Source: an uncultured Lachnospiraceae bacterium
Lineage (GTDB): Bacteria; Bacillota; Clostridia; Lachnospirales; Lachnospiraceae
DNA: 64,000 bases
NCBI GenBank assembly: GCA_947593975.1
Contig: CANQDW010000001.1
Coordinates: 22,313-86,312, forward strand
Reading direction: 5' to 3'
Positions within the stretch are counted from its first letter, which is position 1; every line of letters starts with the position of its first letter. Shown here piece after piece: positions 27,311 to 35,872 of the stretch. Under the pieces are notes generated by a model that made no database searches, was not told the DNA's origin, and was given only the letters and a program-made list of their open reading frames with translations. Position numbers and translations under genes: made by a program.

Positions 27311-28513
27311 CTAAAAATCCGTCGTTAGTTCTCCCGTTTCCATATCCACGATAGCAAAGTGCTCATATTCCTTGGACAATCCCAAATCTTCATTTTCCTT
27401 TCTTTTATCAAATAAAAAGGCGTATACCGGTCTTGCCTCAACTGCCTTTCCGGGGGAGCTGATATAATCGTTGGGCGCCGGACCAATTGTTGAATATATC
27501 ACATATAAAGGAATTATTTTTTCAATCTTTAGTTTATTAAAATCTGCCAGTTTTTTGTTTACAAGTTTTACCGCACTTTCAAAATCAACTATTTTTTGAA
27601 TGTTTTGCGCCGAGTCAAGTTTGATGGTTCCCTGTCCGTTTGAAAAAAATGTTATGTTATCCTGAGTATCATAGCTGATATTTACATCGCATCCGGCGAT
27701 TTCTGTTTTATCATCATCACCATAACTCGAACTTATATGGTTATTGAGTCTGATTCCTTTATATTCAAGCTCTGCGCTTATTGTCAACACATAGCTTTCT
27801 TTTTTATCCTGAGGATACAGGTATGTTTTGGTGAGCGCGTCGGCTGCATGGTACGTTAACTGCCCTGCCGGCATTTTTTCGGCAAGCCATTTTTCAGCTT
27901 TACGGCACATCTTTTTTAGGGCTGCGGAGCCGTCGTTGAGCTTGACGTTTACTTTGGATATATCATCGGTATCAATATCATATTCATCATTTATTGCCGC
28001 CTGCATTTCGGCGTCTTCATCATCGCCAATATCTAAGACAATAGAATCATATGTCACGCCCGCATAATATGAGATAAACCCATTCTCGCTTATATTGAAC
28101 CCCTTTTTTTCCTTTTCGCTGTCATAATTTTCACAGGCGCCAAGCATACCGACATCAGACTTTCCCATAAAAGTATCTTTGTTTATTCCAAACAATTGCA
28201 GATACCTATCCTTATCCGAAAGAAAATCCTTTTCATATGACATTTGCAGCAGACAGACATCTTCTACTTTGGAAAAATCAACCTTATCGGGCAGCTCTAT
28301 ATTTCCCGTGTCAATACTTATATCAGAAAGACCGGCGTTTTTTAGTTCCGCGGGCTCGCAGTAAGTAATATCTATCTTCTCCGTAATCTGTTTATTTTTT
28401 CCGTAATCCTTCGTTCTTTCGATAACTTCTTCGGGAGTCTTACGGCATCCGCACAGGATCCCGCATGAAAATATACAAATTAAAAAAACTAATAGCTTCA
28501 TTTTAAAATGCAT
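27311..28513 (-). CDS. Lipoprotein of unknown function (paralogue 1)
   Basis: A 400-residue lipoprotein with a lipobox ending GILCGC, so the Cys near residue 22 is lipidated and the rest is extracellular. I do not recognise the family. Visible features are an acidic, Lys-rich mature chain, a conserved C-terminal portion (VNKKLADFNKLKIEKIIPLY, RPVYAFLFDKRKENEDLGLS, HFAIVDMETGELTTDF) that looks like a beta-rich domain of the PepSY/DUF type, and no catalytic motif. It is a full paralogue of the protein at 33304-34509; the first 17 residues are identical. The ATG is seven bases after AGGAGG. It has its own sigma-A promoter and stands without the ABC transporter that follows its paralogue. Confidence 0.8.
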   Translation of the reverse strand: MHFKMKLLVFLICIFSCGILCGCRKTPEEVIERTKDYGKNKQITEKIDITYCEPAELKNAGLSDISIDTGNIELPDKVDFSKVEDVCLLQMSYEKDFLSDKDRYLQLFGINKDTFMGKSDVGMLGACENYDSEKEKKGFNISENGFISYYAGVTYDSIVLDIGDDEDAEMQAAINDEYDIDTDDISKVNVKLNDGSAALKKMCRKAEKWLAEKMPAGQLTYHAADALTKTYLYPQDKKESYVLTISAELEYKGIRLNNHISSSYGDDDKTEIAGCDVNISYDTQDNITFFSNGQGTIKLDSAQNIQKIVDFESAVKLVNKKLADFNKLKIEKIIPLYVIYSTIGPAPNDYISSPGKAVEARPVYAFLFDKRKENEDLGLSKEYEHFAIVDMETGELTTDF

Positions 28514-28566
28514 AAAAATTCCTCCTATAAATGCTCTTTAAATCCACTGTTTACTAATATAATAAT

Positions 28567-28595
28567 ATATTACTATCCGTACTGTATATTGTCAA
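28567..28595 (-). promoter_or_regulatory. Sigma-A promoter of lipoprotein paralogue 1
   Basis: Minus strand TTGACA (28595-28590), 17 bp, TAATAT (28572-28567). The -10 lies in a near-perfect palindrome (TAATAATATATTACTA, 28560-28575). The same arrangement stands before the paralogue at 34509. Confidence 0.8.
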
Positions 28596-28644
28596 GTACT
28601 ATTTTTGTTACATTACCTGTTTGTCACAACAAGCCATATATAAA

Positions 28645-28701
28645 CTCCCCGCCATAAGATACATGCACGTTTGGTTCGCCATATAATCTTATGACAGGGA
28701 G
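28645..28701. repeat. Shortened foldback element copy D
   Basis: CTCCCCGCCATAAGAT (28645-28660) pairs with ATCTTATGACAGGGAG (28686-28701) with two G-T type differences. The arm is close to that of copy C and the loop keeps GCACGTTTGGTTCGCC, but the GCGGTRC core and inner stem are missing. It lies between the propeller-like gene and the lipoprotein gene on the minus strand. Confidence 0.7.
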
Positions 28702-28753
28702 CCCTATCGGCTTAAGCCGTCATATTTATTAAATTACTTGCCTGCATAAAATA

Positions 28754-29761
28754 TTATTGCTGTTTTTTATAAATAAAATATCTTTTTCCGCTATGCTCAT
28801 AATTGTCAACTGCCACAAAAAAATTACCGTTATCTAAAACCTTAAAATACTCCAACATCTTTTCCTGTCCGTATGCGGGATTAAATACTCCATCACTGCT
28901 TCCGTTATAGATCAGTTCAAATACCCCGCCGTCTTTTGTATCGCATCTGTATACTCCGTTCCTATTACAATAATAGATGCAGCTTCCGTTGTAATCAACC
29001 GCATTGAAGGGGTATTTATATTCAACGCCATTTAAATTAATTAAATGACCCATTACAGACGTCTCGCCTTCCGGAAGATTATATGACGAAGTTTTCTTCC
29101 CATTAAGATCGTACTCTTTAATTGTGCTGCCGTAATCATAGAAATACAATTTACCGCTGTCAAACTCGTAACTGCCGCCGGTTTTCAGTTTCTTATCGGA
29201 TATAACTTTCTTTTTCTTAAGATCATAACACTGAAGATAATTATATTCTTTATCCTTTTTGGTCGTAACATTTAAAACATAGTACATCTTCCTGCCTTTT
29301 ATCGTAACATCTTCTATGTTCGTATCTTTTATTTTTTGCGGATACTTTTTATCGATCTTTATAGGATACGACCCTTTTACTTTACCGTTTTGGTTCCTTA
29401 CCCGGATAACGGTCTTATTGTTTCCATGTTCAACATACGTATATACATTATTGTTTTCAAACTTAAAGGCATATGTTTTGTCATTCTTACATACAAACTC
29501 TTTTTGGTCTGCTTTTTCATCTTCCGATGATATAGTATAAGTAATTACCTTGCTGCAGGTCTTATCGTATTTATCTGAATAATGATCATCGTCATTCTCA
29601 AGCACAATAAGATCGCTCCCATAAGAATAATACTGTTCATGGCATGTAAACGCATACAGCTGTTCTTTTGGTTCATACTCCGCAGCCTCAGCCGTTTTTA
29701 AAGTTCCTGCGCACATAAAGCTCATTAAAAGTATTGAAATAACTAAATTTTTCTTTTTCAT
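28754..29761 (-). CDS. Secreted propeller-like protein (paralogue 1)
   Basis: A 335-residue secreted protein with a classical signal peptide (MKKKNLVISILLMSFMCAGTLKTAEAAEY). The mature chain is made of short beta-strand repeats with aromatic, Lys and Gly residues (KMYYVLNV, GKLYFYDYG, YNLPEGE, SCIYYCNRNGVYRCD), a pattern like DUF5050-type beta-propeller proteins. The segment NGVYRCDTKDGG is shared with the protein at 34750-35730, a diverged paralogue. No enzyme motif or anchor is visible. It starts 21 bases after the LRR gene ends and is probably cotranscribed with it. Function unknown; extracellular binding is a guess from fold only. Confidence 0.72.
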   Translation of the reverse strand: MKKKNLVISILLMSFMCAGTLKTAEAAEYEPKEQLYAFTCHEQYYSYGSDLIVLENDDDHYSDKYDKTCSKVITYTISSEDEKADQKEFVCKNDKTYAFKFENNNVYTYVEHGNNKTVIRVRNQNGKVKGSYPIKIDKKYPQKIKDTNIEDVTIKGRKMYYVLNVTTKKDKEYNYLQCYDLKKKKVISDKKLKTGGSYEFDSGKLYFYDYGSTIKEYDLNGKKTSSYNLPEGETSVMGHLINLNGVEYKYPFNAVDYNGSCIYYCNRNGVYRCDTKDGGVFELIYNGSSDGVFNPAYGQEKMLEYFKVLDNGNFFVAVDNYEHSGKRYFIYKKQQ

Positions 29762-29782
29762 AAACTCACACCTTCTTTATCC

Positions 29783-30847
29783 TTATTCCGCTTTTTCATC
29801 AGGCATTGCCGTACCGGATAATTCTATATGCCGTAAAGAATGAAGCATACTTGTATCCAGATCTTCTAAAGGCGCTTTAATATAAATCTTTGTAAGTTTT
29901 TTATTATGGCTCAGATCTATATTTTTAACCGACGCTTCTATCCAGATTTCCTTCAGCTCTGTATTTTTACTAAGATCTATCTTTTCAACCGGCGCGTTTA
30001 TATAAAGATATTTCAACTTTTTATTTTTACTAAGATCCAGATTTTTGACCGGCGCTGCTATCTCTAAGTTTTTTAATTCCGTATTGCTGCTGACGTCAAT
30101 ATTTTTAACCGGCGCCGATATCGAAAGCTCTTTAAGATTTTTATTTTTCCTTAAATCTATGTCCTTCAGCTTTTCTGAATAAATAGAAAAACTTTTCACA
30201 TTATCATTAGCGGCTATATCAAATTTTTTAACCTGCCCCACAACATGTACATAGCTCAGTTTTGGATTTTTGGATATATCAATATTTCGGTCGCAATCCA
30301 ACTCTTTCAGTTTATTCAGATTCCCAATATCAGCGTTTTCTACATTACGCAATGTCAGCTGTTTTATTTTTTTATTCTTGCTTATATCAATATTTTTTAT
30401 AACGCCTTTAGTAGTGCGCACCTCAAGGTTCTCAATATTGGGCGCTTTTTCAAAACTGAGCTTATTGATCCCGGAACGACAGTTCAGCGTAAAAGTTTTT
30501 AACTTATTAAAATCTCCAACCTTCAGATTTTTAAAGCTTTTACCTTCAAGATTAATATCTTTAAGCCCTGTCAGATATTCCAATCCTTTACAATTTATTT
30601 CCCGGTTGCTTTCCCATTCATCTATCTCTATCTCAAAGTGTTTTAATCCACTTATTTCATTCGGAGACAGATGGTTATCCCCGTTTTTGTCGTAACGTTC
30701 ACAAGTATCTAATATACTCTTTGAAAAATGTTTTCTGTTGAGCAAAACATCTGCTGCCCTCGCAGGCTTTAACTGCCCAAACATACTAACCCCCATTCCA
30801 AATACAGTCAATGCAAATGCTGCTGCAATCCTCTGTTTCTTTTTCAT
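29783..30847 (-). CDS. Secreted EF-hand and leucine-rich solenoid protein
   Basis: A 354-residue protein with a signal peptide (MKKKQRIAAAFALTVFGMGVSMFG). Just after it (about residues 50-65) is an EF-hand-like calcium loop, DKNGDNHLSPNE. The rest is a regular solenoid of about 21-residue units of the form APVKNIDLSKNKKLKYLYIN, at least eight in a row up to residue 340, where the conserved Leu/Ile positions define an LRR. Lys is very abundant. The ATG is seven bases after GGGGGAG and the upstream region carries the shared box. Such proteins usually mediate extracellular binding; neither partner nor anchor can be seen. Cotranscribed with the propeller-like gene downstream. Confidence 0.8.
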   Translation of the reverse strand: MKKKQRIAAAFALTVFGMGVSMFGQLKPARAADVLLNRKHFSKSILDTCERYDKNGDNHLSPNEISGLKHFEIEIDEWESNREINCKGLEYLTGLKDINLEGKSFKNLKVGDFNKLKTFTLNCRSGINKLSFEKAPNIENLEVRTTKGVIKNIDISKNKKIKQLTLRNVENADIGNLNKLKELDCDRNIDISKNPKLSYVHVVGQVKKFDIAANDNVKSFSIYSEKLKDIDLRKNKNLKELSISAPVKNIDVSSNTELKNLEIAAPVKNLDLSKNKKLKYLYINAPVEKIDLSKNTELKEIWIEASVKNIDLSHNKKLTKIYIKAPLEDLDTSMLHSLRHIELSGTAMPDEKAE

Positions 30848-30890
30848 GATTAATCTCCCCCTACTGGTTTTTAATATAATTTATTTTTTT

Positions 30891-30960
30891 CAATCATATA
30901 TTAACAGATATATCCATATCATGTGTGTTATTATTTTGCAAATATCATGTCAATATTATG
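30891..30960 (-). promoter_or_regulatory. Shared upstream box, copy 1 (LRR gene)
   Basis: On the minus strand TTGACAT at 30954, an ATATTTGCAA segment, then AACACA about 22 bases after the first repeat, and ATGATATGGATATATCTG. The same arrangement occurs at 35774-35840 and 38622-38686 at nearly the same distance (about 100 bases) from each start codon. A canonical -10 is not at 17 bp, so an activator site or unusual promoter is possible. Confidence 0.65.
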
Positions 30961-30989
30961 ACTATTTTTCTAAAAATATGATATAAATA

Positions 30990-31032
30990 TGGCAGCTTAA
31001 GCAGGATTACCATAATTCTGCCCAAACTGCCA
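30990..31032. repeat. Hairpin family F, copy 2
   Basis: TGGCAGCTTAAGCAG and CTGCCCAAACTGCCA form an imperfect stem around GATTACCATAATT. It lies 3' of the ABC ATPase gene (stop at 31082) and 5' of the LRR gene; close relative of copies at 27234 and 35873. Confidence 0.72.
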
Positions 31033-31081
31033 CGTATATTGATATTGTATTACTATAATCTATGCTTTTTCTGCTGCCTTA

Positions 31082-31705
31082 TCAGACGATCCTCCCGCCA
31101 TCTATCTCATAAGTACGGTCGCACAGATACGAAATATCATTTTCATTATGCGATACCAAAAGTATCGTCTTGCCCCTGTCTTTTTCATCCATAAGGATTT
31201 CCCTGATCTTGCCCGCCATTTTCTTATCAAGGCCGTTAAACGGTTCGTCAAGTATAAGTATGTCCGGGTTTTCCATAAGCGCCTGCGCGATACCGAGACG
31301 CTGCCTCATTCCGAGCGAATATTTTTTCACGCTCTTTTTGCTGTACGGGTCAAGCTCCACAAGCTTCATGTAATTGATTATCTCTTCTTTACCTATGACT
31401 TTATTGATTCCCGCAAGCACCTTAAGGTTCTCGTATCCGCTGAAATACGGGACAAATCCCGGATTCTCGATTATAAATCCGCACTTTTTCGGAAATTCCG
31501 TATCTTTTCCTATCCTTTTTCCGGATACGAGTATCTCTCCGGTAAACGACGTGTTAAATCCGCATATGCATTTCATCAGCATCGTCTTTCCGGAGCCGTT
31601 GCCGCCCGTAAGCCCCACGGTCTCGCCTTTTTTTACTTCTATTGATACATTGTCCAGTATCTTATTCTTCTTTATCGTAAGAGATACATCCTTTACGCTT
31701 ATCAT
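31082..31705 (-). CDS. ABC transporter ATP-binding protein
   Basis: A 207-residue ATPase subunit. Walker A GGNGSGKT (near residue 35), Q-loop region FIIENPGF, signature YSLGMRQRLG, Walker B ILILDEPFNG and H-loop VSHNEND are complete, so it should be active. It resembles the short exporter ATPases of CcmA/lantibiotic-immunity type. Its ATG overlaps the stop of the second permease gene (ATGA). It closes an operon lipoprotein-permease-permease-ATPase. Cargo unknown. Confidence 0.93.
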   Translation of the reverse strand: MISVKDVSLTIKKNKILDNVSIEVKKGETVGLTGGNGSGKTMLMKCICGFNTSFTGEILVSGKRIGKDTEFPKKCGFIIENPGFVPYFSGYENLKVLAGINKVIGKEEIINYMKLVELDPYSKKSVKKYSLGMRQRLGIAQALMENPDILILDEPFNGLDKKMAGKIREILMDEKDRGKTILLVSHNENDISYLCDRTYEIDGGRIV

Positions 31706-32571
31706 ATTATGTCGCCCCCTATCATATCTAAGTTTACTCTCTTCGCTTTTCTGTATATGACCGCCGCAAATGCCGCTTCAGCCGCTATAAATATAATAAG
31801 CGATGCCCACGGCGGAAATATATACGCCCTGAAATAAGGACTGTAATGCAGGTACAGTATCGAATGGCTTATCGGAAACAGCCACTCGCCCATATTCTCT
31901 ATCGCTATAAGCCCGCAGCCTGCCGCAACCTGTATCGCAGTTATGACAAAAAACAGCAGTTTGCGCAAATACAAGCTTCCTATAAAAAACATCATCGCGC
32001 AGAACAGTATGCCCAAAAGCAGCAGTCCCGACGAATGGAAGAAAGCCTTAAAAGGCGTCATCTGGGAATACAGATTAGGCGGAACGATCCCTCTTGTGTT
32101 TAAACCCGATATTCCGCTGTACAATTCGTCATGGTCGGTTATGACAATGCTCCAGCCGTTATTTATAAACGACGCCGCCGCCGTCTGGACCACAACCCCC
32201 GCTATAATGATAATCCAGTACGTGAGCCCGCTTATAAACAGGAACGCAAGCTCGCCTATGATCCAGTTTTTCCTTCCCATGCGGCTTATATAAAACAGCA
32301 TGTTGTCATCCACGGTCGGAAACGACGAAATGAGGATTATAAAAACCATAGTCATCAAAAGCACGCCGAGCCATGAATTGAATATCCCTATGCACGGTTC
32401 AAGTATGTTTATCGGCATATCCATTTCCTCCGCCGCTTTCATAAGCGGTATCACCACCCACTCCCGCATCGGTATGAGTATGACCGGTATGAGTATCATT
32501 TTGGGCGTGAACAGAAACTTTACATACTCGCTCCGTACAACAGTCAGTATATTTTTAATATTAACTTTCAT
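31702..32571 (-). CDS. ABC-2-type membrane permease
   Basis: A 289-residue integral membrane protein with about six hydrophobic segments, beginning with a cytoplasmic stretch (IKNILTVVRSEYVKFLF) that is typical of ABC-2 exporter permeases. Overlaps both neighbours by four bases (ATGA at each junction), so stoichiometric translation with the other permease and the ATPase is likely. Little sequence identity to a named family can be claimed; the assignment rests on topology and operon. Confidence 0.75.
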   Translation of the reverse strand: MKVNIKNILTVVRSEYVKFLFTPKMILIPVILIPMREWVVIPLMKAAEEMDMPINILEPCIGIFNSWLGVLLMTMVFIILISSFPTVDDNMLFYISRMGRKNWIIGELAFLFISGLTYWIIIIAGVVVQTAAASFINNGWSIVITDHDELYSGISGLNTRGIVPPNLYSQMTPFKAFFHSSGLLLLGILFCAMMFFIGSLYLRKLLFFVITAIQVAAGCGLIAIENMGEWLFPISHSILYLHYSPYFRAYIFPPWASLIIFIAAEAAFAAVIYRKAKRVNLDMIGGDII

Positions 32572-33266
32572 ACTCTCTCACCCCTGAAACGCCACATTAC
32601 TGAGTACAGCGCAAGAAACATAATGCCGCCCGCCGCAGGATATATGAAATTTACGCTTACAAAACACTCTCTCAGCATATAGCTTATTATGAATACCATA
32701 CTTAGCGAAAAATACAGGTTATTATATATAAGTATGATAAATGACGCAAGCAGCGACATCACGCCGCCGTACAGCGATATGTAAAGTATGTTATTTCCCA
32801 GGCGCAGGATAAGCTCAGTCAGAGTCTTATCTTCATAACCGATGATCTCCTTGGTTGGATTTATGCCAAAGAAGCAGCTTATTACTGCCGTATATAACAG
32901 GACCCCTATACATGCCGCCGCTGCTCCGCTTAGCGCTGAATAGATGTACCTTGAATACAGATACCTGTATTTTCCCATGCGCCCCCATACGTTAACATAG
33001 AACCTGCTCTTTATCTCCTCATAGATATATGATGCCGACGGGGCGGACACCACAACCGGCATAAGCATATACAGCCATCCATGGTAACATGCGCCAAAGG
33101 CGCTTTCAATATCCGAATCACCAAGTTTCTGCCTTGGAAGAAAAAGTATCGCTTCTATAACCGAGCATTCGCTGTCATTGATTATAAACAGCCCGCTAAG
33201 CAGACATATAATCGCTATTGCTGCAATGCATATAATATAATAAAACAATTTTTTTCTGACTTTCAT
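32568..33266 (-). CDS. Membrane protein, putative second ABC permease
   Basis: A 232-residue protein with about six membrane segments (YIICIAAIAIICLLSGLFII first, then MLMPVVVSAP, ACIGVLLYTAVISCFF, SLYGGVMSLLASFIIL and two near the C-terminus). A GTG nine bases upstream is in frame, but the GGGGTGAG ribosome site favours the ATG. It follows the lipoprotein gene by 37 bases and is coupled to the next permease. Family not recognised; role inferred from operon. Confidence 0.7.
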   Translation of the reverse strand: MKVRKKLFYYIICIAAIAIICLLSGLFIINDSECSVIEAILFLPRQKLGDSDIESAFGACYHGWLYMLMPVVVSAPSASYIYEEIKSRFYVNVWGRMGKYRYLYSRYIYSALSGAAAACIGVLLYTAVISCFFGINPTKEIIGYEDKTLTELILRLGNNILYISLYGGVMSLLASFIILIYNNLYFSLSMVFIISYMLRECFVSVNFIYPAAGGIMFLALYSVMWRFRGERV

Positions 33267-33303
33267 ATATCTCACCCCGGCATCTGATTACAACCGTTTA
33301 TTA

Positions 33304-34509
33304 TTACTTATTAGAATCTTCAAAATCCGTTGTAAGTTCTCCTGTTTCCATATCCACAATAATAAAATGCTCATATTCCTTGGATAATCCCAGATCTTCA
33401 TTTTCTTTCTTTTTATCAATCAAAAACGCATATACCGGTTTTGCTTCGACTTCTTTTCCGGGACTGCTCATATATTCCTTATTTTCGAAATTTTGTGAGG
33501 AATATATTACATACAGCGGAATTATCTTATCAATCTTAATTTCATTAAAATCTGCCATTGTTTTATTTACAATTTTTACAGCGCTTTTGAAGTCCACTAT
33601 TTTTTCAAGTTTTTCTTCCGAATCAACTTTGATTTTTCCATCTCCATTTGAATAGAAAGATATATTGTCCGGGGAATCATAATTGATATTTACATAGTAT
33701 CCTGTAATAACTTCATCCGTATCGTCCGAAGAAAAAAATAAATGGTCATTAAGTCTGATTCCTTTATATTCAAGCTCTGCGCATAATGATAAAACTGTCT
33801 TTTCTTTTTTGCCTTCAGGATATTTAACCGCTCTGGTAAGAGCATCGGATATATGATATTCCAATTGTGGTATCGGCATATTTACCTCAAGCCATTGTTC
33901 GGCTCCTTTGCACATATTAAAAAGATCTGTTTCATCATTTTCAAATGCTATTTTTACCCCGGACAAATCATCATTATCAATATCATACTCATCTTTTGGT
34001 ATAACCTGTAGTTCTTTTCCGCTGTCATTACTTCCTTCAACATAATCATATGTCACTCCTGCATAATATGACATAAAGCCATTCTCGCTTATATTAAAAC
34101 CCTTTTTCGCCTTATTGCTATCATAATTTTCACTTGTTCCAAAAACACCGTCATAACTCTCTGTAAAAGTATCTTTATTTGTTCCAAATAACTGCATATA
34201 CTTATCTTTATCCGCAAGAAAATCCTTTTCATATGACATATGCAGCCGACATACATCCTCGACTCCGGAAAAATCAACCTTATCCGGAAGCTTGATATTG
34301 CCCGTATCAATATCGATATCCGCAATGCTTGCATTTTTAAGTTCATCAGGTTTACAGTAATTCAGTTCAACATCTTCCGTAATCTGCTCATTTTCCCCAT
34401 AATCTTTCATTCTGTCCGTAACTTCCTCAGGGGTCTTACGGCATCCGCATAAGACTCCGCACGAAAATATACAAATTAAAAAAACTAATAGCTTCATTTT
34501 AAAATGCAT
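33304..34509 (-). CDS. Lipoprotein of unknown function (paralogue 2), first gene of an ABC operon
   Basis: A 401-residue lipoprotein closely related along its whole length to that at 27311-28513 (identical lipobox region apart from one Val/Ile, same C-terminal VDMETGELTTDFE). Lipidated Cys near residue 22, then an acidic extracellular domain without recognised motif. Being first in an operon with two permeases and an ATPase, it may be an accessory of the transporter, but it does not look like a classical substrate-binding protein. Strong AGGAGG ribosome site. The duplicated upstream DNA (promoter, foldback) shows that gene and control region were copied together. Confidence 0.8.
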   Translation of the reverse strand: MHFKMKLLVFLICIFSCGVLCGCRKTPEEVTDRMKDYGENEQITEDVELNYCKPDELKNASIADIDIDTGNIKLPDKVDFSGVEDVCRLHMSYEKDFLADKDKYMQLFGTNKDTFTESYDGVFGTSENYDSNKAKKGFNISENGFMSYYAGVTYDYVEGSNDSGKELQVIPKDEYDIDNDDLSGVKIAFENDETDLFNMCKGAEQWLEVNMPIPQLEYHISDALTRAVKYPEGKKEKTVLSLCAELEYKGIRLNDHLFFSSDDTDEVITGYYVNINYDSPDNISFYSNGDGKIKVDSEEKLEKIVDFKSAVKIVNKTMADFNEIKIDKIIPLYVIYSSQNFENKEYMSSPGKEVEAKPVYAFLIDKKKENEDLGLSKEYEHFIIVDMETGELTTDFEDSNK

Positions 34510-34555
34510 AAAAATCCCTCCTATGAATGCTCTTTAAATTCACTGTTTACTAATA

Positions 34556-34591
34556 TAGTAATATATTACTATACGTACTATATATTGTCAA
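34556..34591 (-). promoter_or_regulatory. Sigma-A promoter with 16-bp palindrome before the lipoprotein-ABC operon
   Basis: Minus strand TTGACA (34591-34586), 17 bp, TAATAT (34568-34563). The -10 is centred in the perfect palindrome TAGTAATATATTACTA (34556-34571), a likely repressor site; GTACT/AGTAC also flanks the -35. Confidence 0.78.
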
Positions 34592-34640
34592 GTACTGATT
34601 TTATCACATTACTTGTTTATCGTAAAAAGCCACATATAAA

Positions 34641-34697
34641 CTCCCTGCCATAAGATACATGTGCTATTGGTCTTCCGCATAATCTTATGACAGGGAG
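34641..34697. repeat. Shortened foldback element copy E
   Basis: CTCCCTGCCATAAGAT (34641-34656) and ATCTTATGACAGGGAG (34682-34697) form the arm; the loop lacks the family core. It is the counterpart of copy D in the duplicated module, between the propeller-like gene and the lipoprotein promoter. Confidence 0.68.
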
Positions 34698-34749
34698 CTG
34701 TATCGGCTTAAGCCGCTATATATTTATATTGTATTACTATATATCCTTT

Positions 34750-35730
34750 CTACTGACCCACATACTCTACTATTTTGCTTGGCATGTTCATTTCTATATT
34801 ATCCTTTTCCATGAACATAACATAGAATTTATCCTCTCCGACAGCGCATATATCATATACCGCGCACTGCTGAAAATAAGCATCATCTTTTGCATCATAG
34901 TATACTTCAAAGCCTTGATCAGCATTAATATTGCATCTGTATACGCCATTGCTATTGATAAAATATATATAATCACCTGACACGCTTATATCATCAAAAC
35001 TGCTGTTGGACGTATTTCCTCCTTCAGGCAATTTATACGTTGACTGTTTTTTACCTGTAAGGGAATATACATTAACTTCATCTTTCGTCTGAAGGTAAAT
35101 CCTATTACCATATATTTTCATTTCATACATAAAAGCATCCGGAGTTTTTAAAATTGTATCATATTTTACTTTGCCGGTTTTCATATTGATACATCTTATA
35201 TGGGCGTATTTATTGTTTTTTATATATACGTTATACAGCTTATTTCCTTTTACTAACAGATCCTGCATACGCATGTTGTTTCTGTATTTCTCTTTTTTGG
35301 TAAATTTATCAATGACTTCTGATACTTTTTTGCCTTTCTTATTGTAGACCGTATACCTTAACTTTCCTTTACCTTTTGCAGCGCTTACTACTAACGTCTG
35401 CTTATCTTTTTTGCTGCTTTTGACATAATTAACCCAATCATCGCTGCAGGCAATGTTTTGAGTGTTATTCGCCTTATTATCGATATAAGAGTATTTACGT
35501 ATCTCCATATGATTTTTTCCATTCTTATCATCCATCTCTTCTATCTGATAATTACATACTCCTCCGGCATCCTCAGCCGACATCGGCATATTATACTCAT
35601 TTAGCGGCATCTGTATCTCCAAGTGCGTAAAACTTTTTGCAGCCGCGGGTATATATGTCCCTAACGTACCCATTCCCGCCATAACTAATGTACAGCATGT
35701 TAAACTTAATGATTTGATAAATTTTTTCAT
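34750..35730 (-). CDS. Secreted propeller-like protein (paralogue 2)
   Basis: A 326-residue secreted protein with signal MKKFIKSLSLTCCTLVMAG. The chain is rich in short beta strands (LYNVYIKNN, IYLQTKDEVNVYSL, YKLPEGG, DYIYFINSNGVYRCN, FYVMFMEKDN) and aligns with the protein at 28754-29761 through the LPEG and NGVYRCN segments and overall order, although the N-terminal thirds have diverged. No anchor or catalytic motif. Its ATG follows the same GGGGGAG leader as the LRR gene and it carries the shared upstream box. Function unknown. Confidence 0.72.
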   Translation of the reverse strand: MKKFIKSLSLTCCTLVMAGMGTLGTYIPAAAKSFTHLEIQMPLNEYNMPMSAEDAGGVCNYQIEEMDDKNGKNHMEIRKYSYIDNKANNTQNIACSDDWVNYVKSSKKDKQTLVVSAAKGKGKLRYTVYNKKGKKVSEVIDKFTKKEKYRNNMRMQDLLVKGNKLYNVYIKNNKYAHIRCINMKTGKVKYDTILKTPDAFMYEMKIYGNRIYLQTKDEVNVYSLTGKKQSTYKLPEGGNTSNSSFDDISVSGDYIYFINSNGVYRCNINADQGFEVYYDAKDDAYFQQCAVYDICAVGEDKFYVMFMEKDNIEMNMPSKIVEYVGQ

Positions 35731-35773
35731 GATTAATCTCCCCCTACTGGTTTTTAATATAATTTATTTTTTT

Positions 35774-35840
35774 CAATCATATATTAACAGATATATCCAT
35801 ATCATGTGTGTTATTACTTTGTAAATATTATGTCAATATT
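35774..35840 (-). promoter_or_regulatory. Shared upstream box, copy 2 (propeller paralogue 2)
   Basis: Nearly identical to the region before the LRR gene: TTGACATAATATTTACAA, then AACACACATGATATGG on the minus strand, about 100 bases before the ATG at 35730. The identity continues through the leader to the start codon. Confidence 0.65.
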
Positions 35841-35872
35841 ATGACTGTTTTTCTAAAAATATGATATAAATA

